IMG/VR virus record: IMGVR_UViG_3300005253_000535
Coordinates: 1-45,756 of that record
Source: a virus
Length of the DNA stretch: 45,756 nucleotides
Direction: 5' to 3' (one strand)
Made by a program: the position numbers and the translations under genes. The notes under the pieces are model-generated. The model was not told the origin of the DNA, searched no databases, and saw nothing but the letters and a program-made list of their open reading frames with translations. Below are positions 38,670-45,151 of this stretch, in pieces; position 1 is the stretch's first letter, and each line of letters starts with the position of its first letter.

Positions 38670-39809
38670 ATGAAGATTCGAATACTGTCCGAGAACCTGA
38701 CTGCCGCTGTCACCGAGGCAGCGCGGGCAACGGCCAAGCGGGGACACGTGCCCCAAGCCGAGAACGTCCTGCTAGAAACCGTAGAGGGTAGGTTACGTGT
38801 CACCGGCACCGACCTAGAGACGGCGATCGCTGTCTACTCCGGCGCCCAAGTCGAGGAAGAGGGGCGGGCGCTAGTCAAGCCGGGGATGCTGGCCCGTATG
38901 CTCGGCACGTTCGACGGGGCCGCTATCGACATCGAGCCTGACGGCGAGCATGGGCTGGCGCTGTCCTCAGACGGGCGCGCCTTCAAGCTGGACGGCATGG
39001 ACCCGGAGGACTACCCGCCTGTACCCGAGACGCCCGAACACCTAGCGGACATTGACCCGCTGATCCTGCGCCGGGCACTGGTCCGGGTGCTTGATTGTGT
39101 GGCTACGGATGGGCTAAGGCCTGTCCTGGGCGCTGTCAATTTCGCCGTGGCTGACACGTTGACGCTGGCTGCGGCTGATGGCTTCCGGCTGGGCGTGGTG
39201 GATACAGGCTGGAACGTTAGCCCGGACTTCCCTGAGATGAACGTGCCGGCGCGGACGTGCCGGGAACTGCTGCGCCTACTCCCGAAGAAGGCGAAGGATG
39301 CCGACGCCAGCGATCCCGTTCAGCTCCACGTCAAGAGGCGTGACGATGGCGTGCCTATCCAACTGCGCTTCGCTCTCAAACGCCAGGACGTGACGACGAT
39401 GCTGGTGCAAGGGACGTTCCCGAACTACACCCAGCTTATCCCAGCCACGCATGAGGCATCCGTCACCGTAGACACGCGGGCGCTACGCCGGGAACTACAG
39501 GCGGCGTCTGTCCTAGCTGCACAGTCTAGCGGGATCGTGCGGTTCAACTTCTCCCCGCCGGGCCGGTTCGAGATACACGCCCGCGCAGAGGAAGAGGGCA
39601 CATTCGAGGCCATGATACCGGCGAAGGTGGAGGGCGAGGGCAAGATCGCTCTCAACTGGGCCCACGTCGATACCTTCCTGAAGACTGTCGGCACCGACGC
39701 CGTAGAGCTTCGCATCACCGACCCAGCCCGACCGGGCCTGTTCCTGCCTGTGGGCGAAGAGGGCTACCAATTCGTCTGCATGCCGATGTTCGTCAGGTGG
39801 GACGACTAA
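38670..39809 (+). CDS. dnaN: DNA polymerase sliding clamp (beta subunit)
   Basis: 379 residues, full length for DnaN. All three clamp domains are visible: GTDLETAIAVYSG (50-60 region), FKLDGMDPEDYPPVPE ending domain 1, RPVLGAVNF and TLAAADGFRLG in domain 2, QGTFPNYTQLIP opening domain 3, and the C-terminal hydrophobic-pocket tail MPMFVRW. It encircles DNA and tethers the polymerase; phage-encoded bacterial-type clamps are uncommon. The partner is presumably the family A polymerase at 42648. The GAQVEEEG stretch and the tail remind me of Chloroflexota clamps, from memory only. Confidence 0.93.
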   Translation: MKIRILSENLTAAVTEAARATAKRGHVPQAENVLLETVEGRLRVTGTDLETAIAVYSGAQVEEEGRALVKPGMLARMLGTFDGAAIDIEPDGEHGLALSSDGRAFKLDGMDPEDYPPVPETPEHLADIDPLILRRALVRVLDCVATDGLRPVLGAVNFAVADTLTLAAADGFRLGVVDTGWNVSPDFPEMNVPARTCRELLRLLPKKAKDADASDPVQLHVKRRDDGVPIQLRFALKRQDVTTMLVQGTFPNYTQLIPATHEASVTVDTRALRRELQAASVLAAQSSGIVRFNFSPPGRFEIHARAEEEGTFEAMIPAKVEGEGKIALNWAHVDTFLKTVGTDAVELRITDPARPGLFLPVGEEGYQFVCMPMFVRWDD

Positions 39810-40039
39810 TGCCCTGGATACCCACGCCCAACGGTGGCCCCGGCTACACCTGTACTCACCCCGATTGCGGGTATGTCACGGACGGGGATCCGGCGGACAT
39901 CGGCCGGCACCGGCTGGAACACTTGGCGCAGGTGTTGGAACAGGGCGTCCCGCTCACCCCGCCCGTTGCCATCGAACAGGCGGAAGCGATACTGCGCGAG
40001 GACTTGGAGCGGGCGCGGAAGCTATGGTATCCGTCGTGA
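39809..40039 (+). CDS. Zinc-finger-like protein, 76 aa
   Basis: TAATG coupling to dnaN. The N-terminus reads YTCTHPDCGYVTDGDPADIGRHRLEHL, a CxxxxC...HxxxxH arrangement like a C2H2 finger; a helical C-terminus follows. Its coupling to the clamp gene suggests a replication accessory role. Confidence 0.7.
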   Translation: MPWIPTPNGGPGYTCTHPDCGYVTDGDPADIGRHRLEHLAQVLEQGVPLTPPVAIEQAEAILREDLERARKLWYPS

Positions 40040-40230
40040 GCTTCCACCTGCCCGACGATGCCATAACGACCTGCGACGGCTGCGGCGCCCACCGCCTGAG
40101 CCGCCGCTACCGGGGCCTGTGGCTCTGCCTGGCCGGGGCGTGGAAGTGCTGGCGACACCGCAAGGCCATCTACGCCAACCATCGGGACGACGAACGGCGC
40201 TCTCAGATCGACGAGAAGGCCCCTGTTTAG
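40024..40230 (+). CDS. Small Cys-containing protein, 68 aa
   Basis: The ATG at 40024 lies inside the end of the previous gene; a GTG at 40036 overlapping the stop is the alternative. CDGCGAHR and later C residues (LWLCLAG, WKCW) suggest a zinc site; basic overall. Confidence 0.55.
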   Translation: MVSVVSFHLPDDAITTCDGCGAHRLSRRYRGLWLCLAGAWKCWRHRKAIYANHRDDERRSQIDEKAPV

Positions 40231-40269
40231 GTTCACGCCGACCCCTCGCACCTTGAAAGGAGAGAGAGC

Positions 40270-40473
40270 ATGAGAGACATAGAGGAACGTGGTCTAGCCG
40301 TGTATGCCCGTGGCAGCAAGGTGAAGGGCACGACAACAGGTGGTGGGCATGTCTGCCCTATCGAAAGCTGTGGGGAGTGGTGCATTGGTGTCCGCTGGCC
40401 GGACGGAGAACTGACCTACCCATGCACGGGCGGGATGGTCATGCGCTCGGACGGCGCAAGGCAGATTGCCTAG
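40270..40473 (+). CDS. Hypothetical protein, 67 aa
   Basis: AGGAGAGAG before the ATG. Beta-rich with CPIESCGEWC and a later C; likely a small zinc-binding or disulfide-free beta protein. No family is recognised. Confidence 0.6.
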   Translation: MRDIEERGLAVYARGSKVKGTTTGGGHVCPIESCGEWCIGVRWPDGELTYPCTGGMVMRSDGARQIA

Positions 40474-40477
40474 GTTG

Positions 40478-40618
40478 ATGTCCGCTACTCTGATGCTGGC
40501 CTACGCCTTGACCATCGCTGCGCTGGCCGGCTCGACGGGGATAGACTGGGCCATCGTCCTCGCCCTCCCCCATCTCCTAGCCTACTTCTACCTAAAGGGG
40601 GGGCTAGATGCCCGCTGA
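40478..40618 (+). CDS. Two-helix membrane peptide, 46 aa
   Basis: ATG 4 nt after the previous stop. Two hydrophobic helices (MLAYALTIAALAG and WAIVLALPHLLAYFYL) separated by STGID. Overlaps the next ATG by 11 nt. A holin-like or host-membrane peptide; function unknown. Confidence 0.5.
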   Translation: MSATLMLAYALTIAALAGSTGIDWAIVLALPHLLAYFYLKGGLDAR

Positions 40619-41027
40619 CTCCTCCCCCTCAGCCCTCGCCCAGCTCGTCGTAAAGCAAGGGAAGACTGCTCACCCCGCATTGACGCCCACGCGGGGGCTG
40701 CTGGCGTTCAGGCGCTTGGAGAACTGGAGTCTCAACTACCTTGCCGACTCCTTCACGGGCATGCCCGAGAACTACAAGAGGGCGCCGAGCCTACCCTCCC
40801 GGATGAAGGCTAGCCTCCGTCGCATCGCTGCCCTAGCGCGGGCCAACCCCCGCGGTCGAGGAGAGGCGGGCCTCCCCCGCCTCGACGGGGTGCTGGTCCC
40901 GGCCGGCGACTGGAAGGCCGTGCTGGGCGGAATTGTAGTGCATACCCTCAAGGGACGGGACGGCTACGTCCTCGTGCTCGTCGAGGGAGAGCTAGACACC
41001 CGACGACCTCTGAGTATACGCGTGTGA
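40608..41027 (+). CDS. Hypothetical protein, 139 aa
   Basis: Last gene of this early operon. Basic in the middle (PSRMKASLRRIAALARANPRGRG) and beta-rich at the end (GYVLVLVEGELDTRRPLSIRV). Its last codons overlap an operator copy (41017-41024), so the next promoter is embedded in its 3' end. No family is recognised. Confidence 0.65.
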   Translation: MPADSSPSALAQLVVKQGKTAHPALTPTRGLLAFRRLENWSLNYLADSFTGMPENYKRAPSLPSRMKASLRRIAALARANPRGRGEAGLPRLDGVLVPAGDWKAVLGGIVVHTLKGRDGYVLVLVEGELDTRRPLSIRV

Positions 41028-41066
41028 TACGCGTCCCTTGACAACGTTCACGCGTAGGGTTACAAT
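41017..41066 (+). promoter_or_regulatory. Operator-controlled promoter, 41.05 kb
   Basis: TTGACA (41038-41043), 17 bp, TACAAT (41061-41066). Operators TACGCGTG (41017-41024), TACGCGTC (41028-41035) and CACGCGTA (41049-41056, in the spacer) have starts 11 and 21 bp apart. The -35 through the hairpin downstream is nearly identical to the late promoter at 35.75 kb. Confidence 0.85.
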
Positions 41067-41069
41067 ATT

Positions 41070-41093
41070 GCCCGAGCCCCCTTGGGCGAGGGC
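41070..41093 (+). promoter_or_regulatory. Conserved start-region hairpin of the 41.05-kb transcript
   Basis: GCCC-GA-GCCC pairs with GGGC-GA-GGGC around a CCTT loop, with the same GA/GA internal loop as at 35.72 kb. TATAATTATG follows the hairpin here and GTAATTATG in the other copy, so the similarity extends beyond the stem. Confidence 0.5.
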
Positions 41094-41100
41094 TATAATT

Positions 41101-41184
41101 ATGACGGATAGGGGAATGGAGCATCAAATCTGTAACGGCGGCGCACCGTCACGCGTCATTGTACGGGCCATCTCGGGAGACTGA
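41101..41184 (+). CDS. Possible 27-aa leader peptide
   Basis: ATG at 41101 right after the conserved hairpin, no Shine-Dalgarno, 28 codons, ending 3 nt before the next ATG. The frame contains an ACGCGT (41151-41156). It may be a leader peptide or only untranslated leader. Confidence 0.3.
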   Translation: MTDRGMEHQICNGGAPSRVIVRAISGD

Positions 41185-41187
41185 CTG

Positions 41188-41391
41188 ATGTGGTTCCCGT
41201 GTGCTTACTGTCCGGCACGACTCCGTCGGGGGGATCGGGGGAACCTAGAGCATGCCGCCCAGCACTTCGGCCTAGATGCCGTCGCGGTCTACGTCCACCG
41301 GGAGCTTGAGCGCAAGGGCATGAGCGAGCTAGACGCCCACCTTACCGTGCAGGCTTTTCTTTCGCCTCGAACGGGCCGCCCGGTCTCCTGA
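41188..41391 (+). CDS. Small zinc-knuckle protein, 67 aa
   Basis: Begins WFPCAYCPARLRRGDRGNLEHAAQHF, a CxxC...HxxxxH arrangement like a C2H2 finger, followed by a helix (AVAVYVHRELERKGMSELDAH). The 3' end overlaps the convergent minus gene by 50 nt. A DNA-binding regulator is possible. Confidence 0.65.
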   Translation: MWFPCAYCPARLRRGDRGNLEHAAQHFGLDAVAVYVHRELERKGMSELDAHLTVQAFLSPRTGRPVS

Positions 41392-41737
41392 GATGGTCGA
41401 TGGAATGAGGCTTACCATCAGCCCCCACGTACTTCCAGACCGGCCACATCGTCGTGTGGTAGCCCAGCACGATGTCACACATCCCGTTGCTGGACGGGGA
41501 CGGCCAGCGCTTCCCTTCTACCTCGATAGACTTGTCCTCGAAGAGGGCGCCCTCGACCTTGCGCCCCAGCTTCTTCGACATGAAGTAGACGGGCAATGGG
41601 AAGACTACGTTCCCGAGTGGCGCTGTCTTCCCGCTGAGCAGGTCGTCGAGGATGACCTGGAGGATGCGATCCTTGTCCCTCGCCATCGGCGCCTGTTGCG
41701 CCGCGCGTATCATGGTGAGTATGTATTCGTCCGCCAT
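41342..41737 (-). CDS. Hypothetical protein, 131 aa, lone minus-strand gene
   Basis: ATG at 41737 with AGGGAG 9 nt upstream; an earlier in-frame ATG at 41746 has the same AGGGAG directly abutting it and so is less likely. Mixed alpha/beta, no clear motif (ILQVILDDLLSGKTAPLGNVVFPLPVYF). It runs against the early operon, with its own promoter, so it may be expressed in another phase such as lysogeny. Confidence 0.65.
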   Translation of the reverse strand: MADEYILTMIRAAQQAPMARDKDRILQVILDDLLSGKTAPLGNVVFPLPVYFMSKKLGRKVEGALFEDKSIEVEGKRWPSPSSNGMCDIVLGYHTTMWPVWKYVGADGKPHSIDHLRRPGGPFEAKEKPAR

Positions 41738-41772
41738 TTCCCTCATCTCCCTCTAGTAACGGTTCCGCCCCT

Positions 41773-41832
41773 ATTCTCCCCCCGTATGGCGCATGTGTCA
41801 ACACCTATAACGCGTAAAGAACACGTTAATAT
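41773..41832. promoter_or_regulatory. Divergent promoter region with one operator
   Basis: Minus strand: TTGACA (41796-41801), 17 bp, GAGAAT (41773-41778), for the gene at 41737. Plus strand: a -10 TAATAT (41827-41832) exactly 6 nt before the ATG at 41839; its -35 is poor (CCTATA at 41804-41809). Operator AACGCGTA (41809-41816) lies between them. Confidence 0.6.
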
Positions 41833-41838
41833 CTTCTT

Positions 41839-42402
41839 ATGTTAACCTTCGTTCCGCCTTGGATACCGGACAATCCGCTTCTCGCCGTCGTTGGGCAGAG
41901 CCCGGGGCCTGTGGAGGCCCGACGCAGTCGCCCCTTCGTGGGGCCGGCGGGGGAACAGCAGCGGGCGTGGCTACGCGCGGTTAAACTGGATCCTGATGAG
42001 GACGTGATGTGGACGAATGTTCATGCGTATTTCCATAGCGATGCGCCCAACTACAAGCCGACGGCGAAGGAGGCACGAGAGGGCTACGACCGCGTGAGGG
42101 GGGAGATTGGAACCGCGCCCTCCGTCGCCTGCGTCCTGCTTGTCGGGGGGCCAGCGTCGCACATGGTCTTCCGTGGGAACATGGGCCAGATGCACGGGAG
42201 GCAAGCGGAGGTCGCGGGTGTGCCCGTGTTCAGCATGTACCATCCTTCGTTCTACATCCGCCAACACTCGTTCAAGAAGAGGGCGGAGATTGAGGGCCAG
42301 GTGATGGACGTGCTCGCCCGCGTCGTCGAGGTCATCAAGGGGAAGGCACCCGAGTTGGAGTTGCCCGAGCCGGAGTATGTCGAAAGCGTGACGATATGCT
42401 AG
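41839..42402 (+). CDS. Uracil-DNA glycosylase-like protein (family 4/5 type)
   Basis: 187 residues. The N-terminal motif GQSPGPVEARRSRPFVGPAG (about 19-38) matches the GExPGxxEDxxGxPFVGxAG signature, TNVHAYFHSDAPNYKPT matches the substrate-loop region, and MYHPSFYI gives the HPS motif. The four cysteines that hold the Fe-S cluster in family 4 are missing. Relatives remove uracil from DNA, or act in phages as replication or host-defence factors. Probably leaderless (see promoter). Confidence 0.85.
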   Translation: MLTFVPPWIPDNPLLAVVGQSPGPVEARRSRPFVGPAGEQQRAWLRAVKLDPDEDVMWTNVHAYFHSDAPNYKPTAKEAREGYDRVRGEIGTAPSVACVLLVGGPASHMVFRGNMGQMHGRQAEVAGVPVFSMYHPSFYIRQHSFKKRAEIEGQVMDVLARVVEVIKGKAPELELPEPEYVESVTIC

Positions 42403-42473
42403 CTGCCCTCCTCGACCTCCTCTGGCATTTCCTACTCGCCATCGGGCAGGTGATTAGGGAGGTAGTAACATGA
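42396..42473 (+). CDS. Single-span membrane peptide, 25 aa
   Basis: ATG overlapping the glycosylase end; one hydrophobic helix (LAALLDLLWHFLLAIGQVI). TGA overlaps the next ATG (ATGA). Very short; support is the tight coupling and the hydrophobic profile. Confidence 0.35.
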   Translation: MLAALLDLLWHFLLAIGQVIREVVT

Positions 42474-42682
42474 TCCACTACTTCAGGATCGGGAGCGGCT
42501 CGTTCTGGCGGGGCATCCTGCTCTACCTGCGTTGGCAAGTTCTCCGCTGGCTGTGGCAATGCCAAGAGCCAGACTGTGAACACTACTTCACCTATAGCTC
42601 ACGCACCTCGGCCCGCGAGTGGCACAAGATGGTCCACGAGTATCTGAGTGGCTTACACACTCGACAGTCCTTGCGCCCTTGA
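42470..42682 (+). CDS. Hypothetical protein, 70 aa
   Basis: Coupled by ATGA to the previous peptide, with AGGGAGG upstream. Aromatic and basic N-terminal half (YFRIGSGSFWRGILLYLRWQVLRWLWQ), then CQEPDCEHYF with H residues, a possible zinc finger. Overlaps the polymerase start by 35 nt. Confidence 0.55.
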   Translation: MIHYFRIGSGSFWRGILLYLRWQVLRWLWQCQEPDCEHYFTYSSRTSAREWHKMVHEYLSGLHTRQSLRP

Positions 42683-45002
42683 CGTAGAGACCACGGGCGT
42701 CAAGCGGGAGGACACCGCCGACCCACGCCGAGCCTCTTTCGTGTGCGCTGCTGTGGCTCCTCACGGCATCGTCACTTTCAACCCCCCTGACGTAAGGCCG
42801 GGGGCTAGCGTGACGGTCCATAACATGCCCTACGACGCCGTAGTCCTCGATCGCTGGGATGCCAACTGGGATGACACGAAGATTCTCGCCCACATCGGGG
42901 GACACCCGGATACCACGCTGAAGGGGCTGCAAACGAGGCTGCTGGGCCGGCCCGCTCTCCACCACGACGAGGCTGAGGAGAGGGGGCAGGTCCCCGAGTA
43001 CAACCTGTACGACGCCATCAACACCTGGGATCTCCGCCCCGTCCTCTACGATGGGCTGAGGCCCGAGACACGCAGGCTCTACGACACCCTTGAGAGGCCG
43101 CTGCTACCCCTGTGGGCCAAGATGACGATGGAGGGGTGCCTTGCTCTGGGAACCAAAATACTCAAGGCTAACCTCTCTTGGCAGGAGATTCAAGATGTCG
43201 AGGTCGGCGACGAGGTAGTCGGGTTCGATGAGTTCCAGCAGAAGGGCGAACGCTATCGTAAACTGCGCCGCTCTCGTGTGCTTGCTGTAACACCAAGCAT
43301 TGCGGAGTGCTTCGAGGTCGTCACCGATAGGGGAACCGTTACGTGTACCAGCAACCACCGCTGGCTGATTACCGACAGTCACCCGGCGGACCGCCTTTGG
43401 CGGCGCACCGACCAACTGAAGCTAGGACACTACTTGCGCTGGTTGTCCCCGCCGACAGCGCCCCGCACGGACTGGACTGCTGGATACCTTGCCGGGGCTT
43501 TCGACGGAGAAGGCTGTGCTGCACCGTCCATTATCGTGTTTACACAACGCATCAATCCAATGCTAGACCTCGTCCTGGCGGCGCTGCACGAGGAGAACTT
43601 CCGTGTTCGCGCTGTTCAACGCCTGCGTAAGCGCGACGACACCGTGGGGGTATGGGTTAAGGGCGGACTGCCCGAGCAAATCCGGTTCTTTGCCCGCTTC
43701 CGTCCCCAACGCCTGCGTATACCGTGGGAGGGCATGGCTGGTGGTCGGACAGGTACTCGTGCCCGAGTTATCGCAATACGGCCACTGGGCCGACTGCCTG
43801 TGTGGGACCTGACTACGACAACTGCGACATTCATAGCTGCGGGGTTCTATTCCCATAACAGCTTCAACCTCGACAAGCCCGCACTCCAAGCCTACAGGAC
43901 GGCACTGGCTGAGGATACGGAGGGGGTGCTGACTAAGGCTGAGGCCCTGCTACCGCGGGGCCGAGTCGTCTCCCGCTGTAAGAAGTGCGAGCTGCTACGT
44001 GAGCGGATGGAGACGGGGCAGAGGTGCGAGGACGGGAAGAACCACTCGTGGGATACCAAGTTCGAGGCCGACCTGGCCCTCAACCTTAACTCGCCCGAGC
44101 AGCTCCTTGCGGCGTTCACCGACATGGGCCTGGGCGTCAAGGATACGGGGGTCGACACGATAAGGCTCGTCGCCCACCGGCACCCGGGAGTCCGCGCCCT
44201 TCTCGACTATCGCACCCTGCACAAGGAACTGTCCACCTACGTCGAGCCGTTCCTCCGCATTGCTGAGAGTGGGCGGAGGCTCGGCGCCGTCTGGCGGCCG
44301 ACCGGGGCCTGGACGGGGCGTGTCTCATCCGCATACCCCAACCTCCAGAACATCCCCGCAGACCTGTGGCGGTTCTTCCTGCCTCCCTTCGTCGTCGCCG
44401 ACAACGCCCAGCTAGAGATCCGCGTCGCTGCTCACATCAGCCAGGATCCCCAGTTGATGGCTGCCTGCCAGGGCGACATCCATGCTGAGATGCAGATACT
44501 CTATGGCCTGCCGGCGGGCAGTGAGGGTCGGCGCGCCACCAAGGTCGGGACGTTCGGCACCATGTACCTCGGTGGGCCAGCAGTCATGCTCCAGAAGGCG
44601 CAAGAGTATGGCGTGCCGATGACCTGGAAGGATGCAGAGCGTCTGCAAGGGGTCGTCATGGCTAGGATGCCCGACTACTTCCGCTGGGCCTGGAGTATCG
44701 CTGACGAGCGGGTCGTCGACGGCCTGTTCGGCCGCGTGCATCACATCCCCCTCGGCATGGACGAGGGGCACATGGGTCGGGAGGCTGTCAACGCCCCCAT
44801 CCAGGGGGGTGCCGCGGACATCTGCAAGTTCCAGATGTTGGCCCTGCATCGGGCTGGCTACAAGGTCGTCGCCCAAGTGCATGACTCCGTCGTCGTGGAG
44901 GTGGGGGAGAGCGACCTGGCGGATGCACGGGTGGAGGTGCCACGTATAATGGAGGGGGCTGCGCCAGAGTTGGACGTGCCTATCAAGGTGGAGGCGAAAT
45001 GA
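42648..45002 (+). CDS. polA: Family A DNA polymerase with an in-frame intein
   Basis: 784-residue precursor; 543 residues after splicing. Residues 10-135 are a short 3'-5' exonuclease domain with LDVETTG (Exo I) and VHNMPYDAVVLDRW (Exo II). The polymerase part has GAWTGRVSSAYPNLQNIP, motif A ADNAQLEIR, motif B GRRATKVGTFGTMYLG (the residue aligned with E. coli Phe762 is Phe) and motif C QVHDSVVVEV. It likely replicates the genome with the phage clamp and the RecA-fold helicase. GTG start. The intein is listed separately. Confidence 0.93.
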   Translation: MAYTLDSPCALDVETTGVKREDTADPRRASFVCAAVAPHGIVTFNPPDVRPGASVTVHNMPYDAVVLDRWDANWDDTKILAHIGGHPDTTLKGLQTRLLGRPALHHDEAEERGQVPEYNLYDAINTWDLRPVLYDGLRPETRRLYDTLERPLLPLWAKMTMEGCLALGTKILKANLSWQEIQDVEVGDEVVGFDEFQQKGERYRKLRRSRVLAVTPSIAECFEVVTDRGTVTCTSNHRWLITDSHPADRLWRRTDQLKLGHYLRWLSPPTAPRTDWTAGYLAGAFDGEGCAAPSIIVFTQRINPMLDLVLAALHEENFRVRAVQRLRKRDDTVGVWVKGGLPEQIRFFARFRPQRLRIPWEGMAGGRTGTRARVIAIRPLGRLPVWDLTTTTATFIAAGFYSHNSFNLDKPALQAYRTALAEDTEGVLTKAEALLPRGRVVSRCKKCELLRERMETGQRCEDGKNHSWDTKFEADLALNLNSPEQLLAAFTDMGLGVKDTGVDTIRLVAHRHPGVRALLDYRTLHKELSTYVEPFLRIAESGRRLGAVWRPTGAWTGRVSSAYPNLQNIPADLWRFFLPPFVVADNAQLEIRVAAHISQDPQLMAACQGDIHAEMQILYGLPAGSEGRRATKVGTFGTMYLGGPAVMLQKAQEYGVPMTWKDAERLQGVVMARMPDYFRWAWSIADERVVDGLFGRVHHIPLGMDEGHMGREAVNAPIQGGAADICKFQMLALHRAGYKVVAQVHDSVVVEVGESDLADARVEVPRIMEGAAPELDVPIKVEAK
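43137..43859 (+). mobile_element. Intein with LAGLIDADG-type motif in the polymerase
   Basis: 241 residues (164-404 of the precursor). Block A starts CLALGTKIL; block B is DRGTVTCTSNHRWL; the C-terminal blocks are VWDLTTTTATFIAAGFYSHN, and the next residue is Ser (+1 nucleophile). One LAGLIDADG motif, YLAGAFDGEGC, is visible, so the endonuclease is a single-motif type or is decaying. The insertion sits in the MTMEG | SFNLD sequence between exonuclease and polymerase domains, not at an active-site motif. Confidence 0.93.
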
Positions 45003-45142
45003 TGGAGAAGAGGACAGCGGGATGGCACAACCGTCAATGGCGCTGTCCTCACTGTGGAGACACGAACTTCATCGCGGCGTCGAACTGTAAGCGTTGCAAC
45101 ACCCGCCGCCCAACCTTGACGCGTAACCCACGCGTAGGGTAG
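44999..45142 (+). CDS. RanBP2-type zinc-finger microprotein, 47 aa
   Basis: ATG overlapping the polymerase stop (ATGATG). Almost the whole protein is one RanBP2-type finger: WRCPHCGDTNFIAASNCKRC, that is W-x-C-x2-C-x3-N-x6-C-x2-C. Such fingers bind single-stranded RNA or proteins. Its 3' end contains the next promoter and two operators. Confidence 0.75.
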   Translation: MMEKRTAGWHNRQWRCPHCGDTNFIAASNCKRCNTRRPTLTRNPRVG

Positions 45143-45145
45143 CGT
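45116..45145 (+). promoter_or_regulatory. Operator-controlled promoter of the replicative ATPase (leaderless)
   Basis: TTGACG (45116-45121), 18 bp, TAGCGT (45140-45145), then exactly 6 nt to the GTG at 45152. Operators GACGCGTA (45118-45125) and CACGCGTA (45129-45136) are 11 bp apart, one helical turn, and overlap the -35 and spacer. Confidence 0.7.
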
Positions 45146-45151
45146 AGGGGT

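Noticed and set aside
41093-41098. Second promoter from the TATAAT after the leader hairpin
   Set aside because: No -35 at a usable distance, and the same place in the twin module lacks TATAAT.
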